Assembly: GCF_021650935.1 (NCBI RefSeq)
Contig: NZ_CP091244.1
Coordinates: forward strand, 992,001-1,056,000
Reading direction: 5' to 3'
Length of the DNA stretch: 64,000 nt
Source of the DNA: Thiothrix winogradskyi
GTDB taxonomy: Bacteria > Pseudomonadota > Gammaproteobacteria > Thiotrichales > Thiotrichaceae
Of this stretch, positions 8,475 to 16,683 are shown piece by piece. The notes beneath the pieces were generated by a model, which saw only the letters and a list, made by a program, of their open reading frames with translations, was not told the DNA's origin and did not search any database. The position numbers were made by a program, and so were the translations under genes. Within the stretch, counting starts at the first letter, position 1. Each line of letters starts with the position of its first letter.

Positions 8475-10466
8475 CTAAAAATTTATTACCAACGGCGAAT
8501 CCGTCACTTCCCACTGCCCCTTAGCCACGTTTTCCCCACTCACGCTATTGAACACCAGATAGCTGTATTTGCCGTAATGCGGTAATTTTGCCAGCATTTT
8601 ATCCAAACCGTCGGGGCTGGAGGCATCCAACAACACAATCGCCTGCTCACCCGCCCGCAACCCCAACGCCAAGGTGTGCAAGCCGCAGGTGTAATTGACG
8701 CTATTCAAGGTATACGCCGCTTCGGTCATGCGAAACGGTTCTTTGGCACGTTCCAGCAAGCCTTGCAACGCGGCATTATCCCCGCCCAGCAAAATCACCG
8801 TGCCGGTATCCGGCAAGGGCGCGTCGTCGTACTGCACCCGTAATTGCGGATCACGCGCTTTTAGGGTATCCAACCAGCTTTCCCAGGCGACCTGCATTGC
8901 CGCATCGGTGTTGCGTGACAGCACGTAAGTCTTGTTGCCTTTGCCACTCATGACACCGATGGATGCAGGCATTTCCGCCGCATCCGGCAAGCGAAACACA
9001 TCAAATTCCGGGTCAAGCGCGATTTGCAGCGGTTTGGCAGGCAAGGATAGCGTGAACGTTTGGCTCGCTTGCGTCATCTGCAAGGTGTCGACCTGTTCGG
9101 CTTGCCCTTCCGCAAAACGAATCCGCAGCGGCAATGCCAGCGGGTAAACCTTGTCTGCTTGCGCCTGTTGCTTGAGAGTAAGTTGCAAGCGATAGCCTTT
9201 ATCTGCCGGAGTCACGGCATATTCGGCAATGCGCAAACGCGGAGCGCCCGTACCCGTCAACCACGCTTGGCGAAAGGCTTTGTCCGTTTGCCAGCTATCC
9301 AGCAATTGCCCAAAGGTAGCGGCTTGAAAGCGGTATTGCTGGTAAAAACGCTTTAACCCGTCAAAAAATGCCTGATCCCCGACCTGTTGGCGCAGCATGT
9401 GAAACAGCATCAGTGACTTGCCATAGCCGATGGCTTGGGTGGCTTCATCGTGACGGCTGCGGAAACTCATTAGCGGGAAATCGTCTTGCTGCCCGACAAA
9501 GGTGGCGTATTTTTGCAAGCTGGTGCGCCGGTATTCCGCGCCTTCGCCCATCTGCTGTTTAATGCGTTGATCGGCTAAGTAGGCGGTCAAACCTTCCGAC
9601 CAATTGCCCTCGCGGGCATCCACATACACGCTATTGCCCCACCAGTTGTGCAAAATTTCGTGCGGAAACGACGAGTGCAAAATAAACGGCAAACGAATGA
9701 CTCGCGACCCCAGCAATGTGAACGAAGGCATTCCCCAGCCGGTTTCCCAAAAGCTTTCCACCGTGGCAAATTTGGCGTAGGGGTAATCACCCAGGAGTGC
9801 GGAATATTTGTTCAAGTATTGCTCGGTGGCTTGCAGGTAGCGCTTTGCCAAGGCTTCATCCGGTTCTTGCAAATACACCATCGCATTCGCGTGTTTGCCC
9901 GCTTGTTGGTACACATGGAAACGCCCTGCCAGTAAATACAGGCTGTCTTGCGGTTGGGTTTCTGCCCAGCCAGTGGCGGTTTGTTTGCCTTGGCTCAGGC
10001 TGACCCAGCCATCCGGTAAGTTAATTTGCAGGGTGAAGGTGTGCAGCGCATCAGCGGTTTGTGCATACCATTGGCTGTTGGCATCCAAATAAATACCACG
10101 TTTATTCAATAAGATGCAAGCTTGAGTCAGCCAAGCACAATCGGGGGTGGAAGCCAGCCTACCACGGTATTTGAGGGTGATTTCCCCTTGTTCCTGCTTA
10201 AGTGGAATACTATATGCACCAGCCGCCTGTGTGGAGTGCGGCACACTGCCAGCCTCTAGCGTGAACTGCGGGTTGAGCGTGAAGCTAAACTGCCCGTTTT
10301 GCCGCAATGCGGCGGGGATGCGCAGGGTATCTTCCACCTGCAATTCGCCGGTTTTAATATCAGGCGTTACCTGCAAATCGTGGTGTAACACCGGCAACGC
10401 GGCGGCAGCACTCAAGCTTGGCAGCCATAACAGCAATAGGATCACAAGATGTTTCACAGTCGACAT
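8475..10466 (-). CDS. Exported M1-family (gluzincin) peptidase
   Basis: A 663-residue protein with an N-terminal signal peptide (hydrophobic LVILLLLWLPSLSA, cleavage after AAA). The zinc site HEILHNWWGN, followed about 18 residues later by the third ligand in EGLTAYLADQ, is the HEXXH-x18-E signature of M1 aminopeptidases. The N-terminal beta domain and the C-terminal extension are consistent with that family. It is likely periplasmic. The start codon lies head to head with the ChaN-PDZ gene; a terminator follows at 8330-8352. Confidence 0.85.
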   Translation of the reverse strand: MSTVKHLVILLLLWLPSLSAAAALPVLHHDLQVTPDIKTGELQVEDTLRIPAALRQNGQFSFTLNPQFTLEAGSVPHSTQAAGAYSIPLKQEQGEITLKYRGRLASTPDCAWLTQACILLNKRGIYLDANSQWYAQTADALHTFTLQINLPDGWVSLSQGKQTATGWAETQPQDSLYLLAGRFHVYQQAGKHANAMVYLQEPDEALAKRYLQATEQYLNKYSALLGDYPYAKFATVESFWETGWGMPSFTLLGSRVIRLPFILHSSFPHEILHNWWGNSVYVDAREGNWSEGLTAYLADQRIKQQMGEGAEYRRTSLQKYATFVGQQDDFPLMSFRSRHDEATQAIGYGKSLMLFHMLRQQVGDQAFFDGLKRFYQQYRFQAATFGQLLDSWQTDKAFRQAWLTGTGAPRLRIAEYAVTPADKGYRLQLTLKQQAQADKVYPLALPLRIRFAEGQAEQVDTLQMTQASQTFTLSLPAKPLQIALDPEFDVFRLPDAAEMPASIGVMSGKGNKTYVLSRNTDAAMQVAWESWLDTLKARDPQLRVQYDDAPLPDTGTVILLGGDNAALQGLLERAKEPFRMTEAAYTLNSVNYTCGLHTLALGLRAGEQAIVLLDASSPDGLDKMLAKLPHYGKYSYLVFNSVSGENVAKGQWEVTDSPLVINF

Positions 10467-10484
10467 ACACTATTTCCTGATTTT

Positions 10485-11633
10485 ATGCGGCGCACATTAT
10501 TGGCAGCGTGCCTAGCAGTCATTGGCGTGTTACCCATCGGCAGTAGCGCCGCCACGGTGGAACACGCGAATCTGGATGAGGCATTAGCGCACATTCGCGA
10601 ACATATGCCCACCGGCGTGGTGCAGGGTAAACCGCTACCATTTTCTACCCTAATGGAAACCTTGGCACAAAACCGTGTGGTATTTGTGGGTGAAATCCAC
10701 GACCGTTATGACCATCACCTGCATCAATTGGCGGTATTGCAAGGCTTGCATCAGCGTAACCCGAAGCTGGCGATTGGGGTGGAATGGTTTCAGCAACCGT
10801 TCCAGCCGGTGTTGAATGATTATCTGGCGGGCAAACTCACTGAGGTGGAATTCTTGCGCCGCAGCGAGTATTTCGAGCGCTGGGGTTACGATTACCGCCA
10901 ATTACGCCCGATTTTGGAATACGCCAAAGCCAACCGCTTGCCGGTGCTGGCGTTGAATGCGCCCGTCGAGTTGACTCGCAAAGTGTCGCAAGGGGGATTG
11001 GAAGCGCTGAGCAACGGCGAGCGAGCGCAATTGCCACCAACCATCCACCCGGCAGATGCGGCTTATCAGGCACGTTTGCGCAAAGTTTTCGAGGCGCATT
11101 CAAAAGACCCGCAGCAATTCGAGCGCTTTATGTTGGTGCAGCGGATTTGGGATGAAACCATGGCGCATAAGGTGGCACGTTACCTGAAGGTTCACCCGGA
11201 ACATCAAATGGTGGTATTCGCCGGGGTGGGGCATATCAGTGATGGCGCGGGGATTCCAGCCGATTTGGCGCGGCAATTACCAGCGCTGAAACTGGCGACC
11301 GTCGCCAGCAGTGACAGCAAGGCAACCGCAGCAGCGGTGGATTATCCCTTAATTACCGAAGCCGTCACCTTGCCATCTACTGGCAAATTGGGCGTATTGC
11401 TGGATGCGCAGGGCAAAGGCTTGAGCATTTCCGCCTTGGATAAAAACAGTGCGGCGGGCAAAGCGGGCTTACAGAAAGGCGACAGGCTCGCGACCCTAGA
11501 AGGCATGGCACTTGAAAATATGGCGGATCTGAAATTGGCGTTATCGCAATATCAGGTGGGCAAAACAGTGAAAATGACGGTGGAACGTGCCGGTTCAAAC
11601 GACCTATTGGCTTATACCGTGGTGTTGCAGTAA
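10485..11633 (+). CDS. ChaN-family haem-binding-like protein with C-terminal PDZ domain
   Basis: The signal peptide MRRTLLAACLAVIGVLP starts at ATG 10485. An upstream in-frame ATG at 10449 has a better ribosome site (AGGA about 7 nt before it) but would overlap the divergent M1 gene, so the start is uncertain. The ChaN domain (VVFVGEIHDRYDHHLHQ, GVEWFQQPFQP, FAGVGHI) occupies about residues 40-270. A PDZ domain (SALDKNSAAGKAGLQKGDRL) ends the protein. ChaN proteins bind haem and are tied to iron acquisition. The PDZ domain suggests interaction with another envelope protein, perhaps the divergently encoded M1 peptidase (inference). Confidence 0.8.
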   Translation: MRRTLLAACLAVIGVLPIGSSAATVEHANLDEALAHIREHMPTGVVQGKPLPFSTLMETLAQNRVVFVGEIHDRYDHHLHQLAVLQGLHQRNPKLAIGVEWFQQPFQPVLNDYLAGKLTEVEFLRRSEYFERWGYDYRQLRPILEYAKANRLPVLALNAPVELTRKVSQGGLEALSNGERAQLPPTIHPADAAYQARLRKVFEAHSKDPQQFERFMLVQRIWDETMAHKVARYLKVHPEHQMVVFAGVGHISDGAGIPADLARQLPALKLATVASSDSKATAAAVDYPLITEAVTLPSTGKLGVLLDAQGKGLSISALDKNSAAGKAGLQKGDRLATLEGMALENMADLKLALSQYQVGKTVKMTVERAGSNDLLAYTVVLQ

Positions 11634-11745
11634 AGCTTATAAGGATTAGAAAGGTCTATTTTGATATAAGTCAGATGAACATTTAATACCGTTGTTGCGA
11701 CAAACTTCCAAGGCTTACAGTAGAAAACAACTGGAGGGGCATTTT

Positions 11746-12066
11746 ATGTCTGGTAAAGATCTGGCTAACTATCTTGAACAGCGCGTGGCGATGTTGGGGA
11801 TTTCCCGCTCGGAAGTGGCGCGTCGTGCCGATATATCTCGGCAAACTTGGTATCGACTCTTGAGCGCTGACTTGACTGATGCCAAACTGTCGACCATCAC
11901 GCGCTTGGCAGAAGCGCTGGAAACTACTCCCTTGCACTTGCTGCGTCTTTATTTGGATGAGGGAGTGGACAGAGTACACCTTAACGGAGCAAGCAACGAT
12001 GCAGGCGGATTTTTGGCACGAACGTTGGAAACACCAGCAAATCGGGTTTCACCAAGCGGAAATTAA
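11746..12066 (+). CDS. XRE-family helix-turn-helix regulator
   Basis: A 106-residue protein with one HTH_3 domain (about residues 10-65: ISRSEVARRADISRQTWYRLL). The ATG at 11746 is chosen because of the strong GGAGGGG ribosome site about 7 nt upstream; the ORF extends 18 codons further without such a site. Its last 68 nt overlap the tpm gene in another frame, so the two are probably cotranscribed and translationally coupled. The residues in the overlap look unstructured. The target is unknown. Confidence 0.75.
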   Translation: MSGKDLANYLEQRVAMLGISRSEVARRADISRQTWYRLLSADLTDAKLSTITRLAEALETTPLHLLRLYLDEGVDRVHLNGASNDAGGFLARTLETPANRVSPSGN

Positions 12067-12655
12067 TAGCCACTTACAGGCATTCTGGGGGCGAATGCAG
12101 GTGTCAGCCGATAGCCGCATTTTCGTGCCATTGTGTGGTAAAAGTCGCGATATGCTGTGGTTGCGCTCTCAAAATTTGTTGGTGACGGGCGTGGAGATCA
12201 GCCCGATTGCGGTACATGATTTTTTTGCTGAAAACGGTTTGGAGCCAATTGTCACGCAACAAGGCGCGTTTGAGTGCTGGGAATGTGACGGGCTGGTCAT
12301 TTTGTTGGGCGATTTTTTCCACCTGAGCGCAGCGGATCTGGCGGATTGTGCCGGTGTGTTTGACCGCGCTTCGCTGATTGCTTTACCACCCGATATGCGC
12401 ACCCACTATGCGCAACATTTGATGAGTATTTTACCGCCTGCGGTGCAGATACTGTTGATTACGCTGGAATACGATCAGCGTGAAATGAAGGGACCACCGT
12501 TTTCGGTGCATGAGGCAGAAGTGCGCGATTTTTATGAAGAATACTACGCGGTGGAGCGTTTACATGCGCTGGATGCGTTGGCGGATGAACCCGGTTTTCG
12601 CCAGCGCGGGCTGACCCGGCTGGATGAAAAGGTGTACGTGTTGACGCCGCGTTGA
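11999..12655 (+). CDS. tpm: Thiopurine S-methyltransferase
   Basis: SAM-dependent methyltransferase of 218 residues, the usual bacterial TPMT length. The family start MQADFWHERWK, the core RIFVPLCGKSRDMLWL and the GVEISPIAV segment are all visible. Bacterial TPMTs methylate thiols and also tellurite or selenite. ATG 11999 fits family length and has GGAG 9 nt upstream. It overlaps the preceding XRE regulator gene and ends 2 nt from a convergent gene. Confidence 0.9.
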   Translation: MQADFWHERWKHQQIGFHQAEINSHLQAFWGRMQVSADSRIFVPLCGKSRDMLWLRSQNLLVTGVEISPIAVHDFFAENGLEPIVTQQGAFECWECDGLVILLGDFFHLSAADLADCAGVFDRASLIALPPDMRTHYAQHLMSILPPAVQILLITLEYDQREMKGPPFSVHEAEVRDFYEEYYAVERLHALDALADEPGFRQRGLTRLDEKVYVLTPR

Positions 12656-12657
12656 GC

Positions 12658-13368
12658 TTATTTTGGTGCTACTTCAGTCGTGGCAATTGCTGCCGGGTCG
12701 GGGGTATCGGTTGCGGGCTTATTGAACATATACAGCACGGCAATGCCGATACCGATGGCAGCAACCACAGCGGCGATTTTCAGTTTGGGGTCACTGTTGC
12801 TGGAATCGTCTGTGCCTAATTGACGGCGAGCTTCGCGGTAAAGGGCGTCGGATTCTTCTTGTTGGGCGCGTTGGTGCGCTTCTTTAATGCTTTTCGCCAA
12901 TTCGTTGTCGTATTTTTGGCGTTCCATCTCGACGGCTTCCTTCATGCGTTGAGTACGCAGAAAGTGATCGCCAATCACGCCGCAGGCTTCACATTTTTCA
13001 TTGATTTCTTTGGTTTGCACTTGGGTGTGTTTGCAGGCAGGGCACTTATATAACGTGGCGGTGGGCTGGCTCACTTCGTCGTCTTTGGGGACGAGTTGCA
13101 GGGTGGGGCGAATTGCGCAGTGAATTGCCAGCGTTTTGAGTTGTTCGCTGAGCGCTTGTGCTTCGGCTTCGGTGATGTTTTCACGAATTGACACCATGCC
13201 GTTGTTGAACAGCAGCGCATCGGATAATTTGAATTCGAGGTAAGGGCTGTGATCGTCCAGCAAATCCAGCACATCGCGTACCAAGGCTTCGACTGACTTT
13301 TCAGAACGGTGTCCGGTGACGACCAGATCGAACAGTTCCTGAATTTCAATGGCTTGTGATTCTGACAT
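12658..13368 (-). CDS. Uncharacterised zinc-ribbon membrane-anchored protein
   Basis: I do not recognise a named family. The ATG at 13368 is chosen for its AGGA ribosome site 9 nt upstream. The 236-residue protein has an N-terminal alpha/beta part and a four-cysteine zinc ribbon (CPACKHTQ and CEACGVIGD). A long charged coiled-coil-like helix rich in Glu/Gln/Arg follows, then one membrane helix (IAAVVAAIGIGIAVLYMF) near the C-terminus. Confidence 0.6.
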   Translation of the reverse strand: MSESQAIEIQELFDLVVTGHRSEKSVEALVRDVLDLLDDHSPYLEFKLSDALLFNNGMVSIRENITEAEAQALSEQLKTLAIHCAIRPTLQLVPKDDEVSQPTATLYKCPACKHTQVQTKEINEKCEACGVIGDHFLRTQRMKEAVEMERQKYDNELAKSIKEAHQRAQQEESDALYREARRQLGTDDSSNSDPKLKIAAVVAAIGIGIAVLYMFNKPATDTPDPAAIATTEVAPK

Positions 13369-13470
13369 GGCGTTTTGTCCTGTGTTTTTTATTGTGTGCC
13401 TACGCAAGGCAATCTTGAGCAAAGGGTATAAGCAGCCAGACAGGATGTAAACAGTGAGCAGATGAACGTG

Positions 13471-13725
13471 CTATTGATCAGACGGTTTGCGGTGTGGTTT
13501 GCCGCAGTCGCACGCATCGGGAACGGGGTCAAGACCGCCTTCGTGCCAAGGGTTGCAACGCCCGATACGGCGAATCGCCAGCCAACTGCCTTTGAGTGCG
13601 CCGTGTTGCTCTATCGCTTCTTTTGCGTAATGCGAACAGGTGGGGTAGAAACGGCAACTGCTCCCCAGCAGCGGGCTGAGGAACAATTGGTAGAAGCGGA
13701 TGATGGCGATTAGGAGGTGTTTCAT
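13471..13725 (-). CDS. yidD: Membrane protein insertion efficiency factor YidD
   Basis: An 84-residue protein with the family core RFYQLFLSPLLGSSCRFYPTCS followed by YAKEAIEQHGALKG and RIGRCNPWHEGG. YidD is a small peripheral inner-membrane protein that helps YidC-dependent insertion. It normally sits between rnpA and yidC. Here it is downstream of, and overlaps by 4 nt, an ATPase-PIN pair, so its usual context is missing from this window. Confidence 0.93.
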   Translation of the reverse strand: MKHLLIAIIRFYQLFLSPLLGSSCRFYPTCSHYAKEAIEQHGALKGSWLAIRRIGRCNPWHEGGLDPVPDACDCGKPHRKPSDQ

Positions 13726-14192
13726 GAATTCTCCTCTTGTAAATGCCGTTTTTTCAGCTTTAAGAGTTTCTGATCACAAGTAATTAATTCTAATTTTTCA
13801 TATTTTGCCGTTGCTAAATGCAAAATATCGAATTTGTGTTTTTTCTTATCGGGAGCGTGATTGTCGCGTTCTGTGCGGAAGATTTCTGCTGCTAATTCAG
13901 CAATGTATTGATTAACTTGAATCATCGTACAACCTAAATCAGCTAGATCTTCTTCAAGCTTGTGCCGCTCGTCAGCACTTTTAGCGTCACATAATAACTC
14001 GTATTGAATAACTGGTGTGATAGTTAGTATAGCTTGGGTACTAATAAGCTCACCCAGCATTTGACTAGATTGCTCTTGTAAGGCAGCTAATTTTATATCT
14101 TTTTCGGTTGATTCAGGCGTAATGTCAATTTTTTTGAATGGCAGTGCATAAATCAAGAAGTTGCTATCCAGCAAATAACGTTTGTTTGTCAT
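13722..14192 (-). CDS. PIN-domain ribonuclease-like protein (partner of the AAA ATPase)
   Basis: A 156-residue PIN-fold protein. The first acidic residue lies in YLLDSNFLIYAL, with later acidic positions around ILHLATAKYEKLELITCDQK. PIN domains are Mg-dependent RNases, often toxins or defence effectors. It starts within the ATPase stop (ATGA) and ends in yidD with another ATGA overlap. Its AT-rich composition contrasts with nad and tpm genes nearby, suggesting transfer. No antitoxin-like DNA-binding gene accompanies it; the ATPase is the only partner. Confidence 0.7.
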   Translation of the reverse strand: MTNKRYLLDSNFLIYALPFKKIDITPESTEKDIKLAALQEQSSQMLGELISTQAILTITPVIQYELLCDAKSADERHKLEEDLADLGCTMIQVNQYIAELAAEIFRTERDNHAPDKKKHKFDILHLATAKYEKLELITCDQKLLKLKKRHLQEENS

Positions 14193-15079
14193 TGTGCGAC
14201 CTTTCTACTTTTCATACGCTCCAGCAAAGCCATTCTTGCTTTTTGTTGAGTTTCAGTGATTGGTCTATCCAACGCAAGACGATTAAGGTCAATATTGAAT
14301 GCAACCTTGAGTAAATCAATCATCGCAGTATTGCCCGGATTTTTGATTTTATAGGTACGCACAACATCATCTGCATCCCGCCGTAGCTCATAAGCTTCAC
14401 CGTCTTCAAGCTGACTTAACACTAGCGGGGAATGTGTGGCAATGAAGAATGTAGTGTTGGGGAACAGCTTTTTGAGTGTTGGAATGATCTTAACCTGCCA
14501 TTCCAAATGGAGGTGGCTCTCGATTTCGTCGATTAGGACAATGCCTTGCACATTTTGCAAATCACGCGCATTAGTCGCCGCCCCATATTCTGAGATGATT
14601 TTAGTTAATATTTTGAATATAGAAACAAAGCCAGTACTAAGTTGTGATAGTTCTTTCTCTTCGTTATTAACTTTCAAAGTAATATTATCTTTGTCGTCAA
14701 GCTCTAAGTAATTGGCATCGTATTTGGAATCAATTTCATGCAAGCATTTCAATAGAGTGAACAAATAATGCTGGCGATTGTTCTTATTTTTTTGGAAAAT
14801 GCTTGATAAGTTAGCGCTTTCTTTGATCCAATTACGTAGCGAATCCGACTTTACAGTGGCTTCTTCAAAATGCCCTCTATCTTGTGTCTCAATGAATACG
14901 ACAGGTGGTTTTTCCTTTAAATCTATCTGAAAATTGACATCTAGTATATTGAGTAATCTCGTTTTACCCACGCCATTTGCGCCGATGAAGACATATGCTT
15001 GCTTACTCGGATCGAGATCCAGCTCAATTGTGCCGACACAACGTGGGTCGTCTAGTCGTAAGTGGGTTAAATCCAGCAT
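14189..15079 (-). CDS. AAA-21/OLD-like ATP-binding protein, ABC-type fold
   Basis: A 296-residue ATPase. Walker A is FIGANGVGKTRLL (about residues 32-44), Walker B with catalytic Glu is IVLIDEIESHLH, and the switch histidine lies in FIATHSPLVLSQL. This arrangement is typical of single-chain SMC/ABC-like ATPases of defence systems such as Septu, PARIS or OLD. It overlaps the PIN gene by 4 nt and is AT-rich. I infer a two-component ATPase-nuclease module but cannot name a described system. Confidence 0.7.
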   Translation of the reverse strand: MLDLTHLRLDDPRCVGTIELDLDPSKQAYVFIGANGVGKTRLLNILDVNFQIDLKEKPPVVFIETQDRGHFEEATVKSDSLRNWIKESANLSSIFQKNKNNRQHYLFTLLKCLHEIDSKYDANYLELDDKDNITLKVNNEEKELSQLSTGFVSIFKILTKIISEYGAATNARDLQNVQGIVLIDEIESHLHLEWQVKIIPTLKKLFPNTTFFIATHSPLVLSQLEDGEAYELRRDADDVVRTYKIKNPGNTAMIDLLKVAFNIDLNRLALDRPITETQQKARMALLERMKSRKVAQ

Positions 15080-15101
15080 TGTCGTTGCTCCATCGGTAGA
15101 A

Positions 15102-15128
15102 CCATTTCCGCTATGGTAGCAGAAATGG
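15102..15128 (-). other. Hairpin between nadV and the ATPase-PIN pair
   Basis: CCATTTC-C-GCTA, loop TGG, TAGC-A-GAAATGG forms an 11-bp stem with one mismatch, about 25 nt after the nadV stop. There is no T run after it, so it is at best a weak terminator or a processing stem. Confidence 0.35.
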
Positions 15129-15150
15129 CTCAGTGCCGGTAATCAGGCGA

Positions 15151-16533
15151 TTAGTGTTGATTGCTTCTGGCTCTGATGGAATCAAAATTATCGTCCACCA
15201 ACAACTCGCCGTTGCGGAACACCGGACGCAGCAAATTACTTTCCCACGACAGCGCATCCTCACGAATCGTTTTGATCACGCCCGCATCCCTAATCACCGC
15301 GAGCCGCCCACGTTTGGAATGCTTGCCCGAATCCGTAATCGGCTGCTTATACACATCGCGCCAAGCGCCATTGATTTGCATCGCGGAAGCCTTCATCGCA
15401 AAGCGCAAGGTATCGCGATTAACCTTCTGCAATAGCCCGCCGCCCATACCAAACGCGACATTCTCAGTAGAAAATCCTGCCTGTTGAATGCGTTGCAAAA
15501 TCACGCCGATGGAATCCACATCCACCCCATCGCCCTGAATCACGCGCACGCAATCGCTCAACACTTTGTAACCCTTGCTGTTCACCCGTCCGCCGAATTC
15601 CGCATACAAGCGTTCCAGCACTTCTGGCACGATGTCTTCCGGCACACCCGAATCGGGGCGAATCACCACGGTCGCACCGCTGTTTTCGACTTGCGTCCGC
15701 AATTGCTTGCCCCAAATCTCGGAAACGGCGTGGTAGATGTCGTAGGAATCGGATACGACCGCGAGTAATTTCCCCGCCTGCCCGAATTGTTGCAGCATAT
15801 TGGCGTAAGCATCCGCTTCGCCTTCGCGTCCCCATGCGGTAATGGTGGAATGTTCTGCCGCTGGGATTGAAAAGCCAGCCATATCCGCGCCGTAATATTT
15901 ACGTGCCGCCAGCAATGCCACGACCGTATCGCCACCGATGAAATTGACCAAGTGCGCCATGCCGCCGAGGGCTGCGGATTCGTGGGACGATACGCCGCGT
16001 GCGCCAAAATCATGCAGCTTGAAGGGCAATTCATTCGCCGGATTGTCGCAAGTTGCGTCAAGTGCTTGGCGAATGCTTTGCTTCACCTGCCATGACAACG
16101 TGGCAACGGTGGTCGGATACCACACTGCCCGCAGCAATGCCGTTTCCAGATACGAAGTCAGCCAAAACGCTTGCAGGTCAGTATTGCGGATTTGCACCAA
16201 GGCATTGCCGGTGGGAACAACCATGCCTTCGGGTAACGCTTGGATTTCAATCGGCAAAAAACCGCCGTGTTGCTGCACAATCTGTTCCCAGCCTTGGCGG
16301 AAAAACGGCACACCATGCGCCGCAAACAACGCCTCCGCCTCATCAATATCCGCCGTCGTGACAGGCTTGAGCAGGTATTCCTTGATGAACGCCTGCAAGC
16401 CAAAAAACAGCGTTTGCGGAAACTGCCCGCCGCGTGATTCGATGTAGGATGACACCACTTGCGTCCCCGTAGGGTATTGCAAAAAGTGGCTGGCTTTGTA
16501 GCTGTCAGTGTTGAGAATCAAGTTAGTGAACAT
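15151..16533 (-). CDS. nadV: Nicotinamide phosphoribosyltransferase
   Basis: Makes NMN from nicotinamide and PRPP. The 460-residue protein has the NAMPT-type start NLILNTDSYKASHFLQYP, the KLHDFGARGVSSHESAALGG segment, the catalytic-site GFSIPAAEHSTI and the PRPP-binding VVIRPDSGVPEDIV. It lies downstream of the NMN adenylyltransferase gene, so the pair converts nicotinamide to NAD in two steps. A strong AGGAGGA ribosome site lies 6 nt upstream. A hairpin 14 nt further up matches one in front of nadM. A palindromic repeat separates the two genes. Confidence 0.93.
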   Translation of the reverse strand: MFTNLILNTDSYKASHFLQYPTGTQVVSSYIESRGGQFPQTLFFGLQAFIKEYLLKPVTTADIDEAEALFAAHGVPFFRQGWEQIVQQHGGFLPIEIQALPEGMVVPTGNALVQIRNTDLQAFWLTSYLETALLRAVWYPTTVATLSWQVKQSIRQALDATCDNPANELPFKLHDFGARGVSSHESAALGGMAHLVNFIGGDTVVALLAARKYYGADMAGFSIPAAEHSTITAWGREGEADAYANMLQQFGQAGKLLAVVSDSYDIYHAVSEIWGKQLRTQVENSGATVVIRPDSGVPEDIVPEVLERLYAEFGGRVNSKGYKVLSDCVRVIQGDGVDVDSIGVILQRIQQAGFSTENVAFGMGGGLLQKVNRDTLRFAMKASAMQINGAWRDVYKQPITDSGKHSKRGRLAVIRDAGVIKTIREDALSWESNLLRPVFRNGELLVDDNFDSIRARSNQH

Positions 16534-16560
16534 AGGAAATCCTCCTGTGTAGTGGTATGA

Positions 16561-16579
16561 GTGGCAGTCTATCTGCCAC
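16561..16579 (-). promoter_or_regulatory. nadV leader hairpin with ATAGA loop
   Basis: On the minus strand GTGGCAG-ATAGA-CTGCCAC forms a 7-bp stem with a pentaloop. Exactly 14 nt separate it from the nadV ribosome site (16546-16540). The nadM leader carries a hairpin with a different stem, the same loop, the same stem length and the same 14-nt distance. Confidence 0.6.
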
Positions 16580-16584
16580 CGTTT

Positions 16585-16680
16585 ACCCTCACCCCAACCC
16601 CTCTCCCAGAGGTAGAGGGGCTAAAGAAAGGGTTTTGTTCCCCCTCTACCTCTGGGAGAGGGGGCTAGGGGGTGAGGGGT
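16585..16680. repeat. Palindromic repeat element, CCTCTACCTCTGGGAGAGG family, in the nad operon
   Basis: Two long inverted arms (16585-16620 and 16640-16680), each with the core CTCCCAGAGGTAGAGGGG or its complement, flank a short loop. The same element is found at 43641-43742, and a half copy lies inside the SEFIR-STAND gene at 42335-42376. It lies between nadM and nadV and may fold in the mRNA, which could set differential expression (inference). Confidence 0.85.
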
Positions 16681-16683
16681 TCT

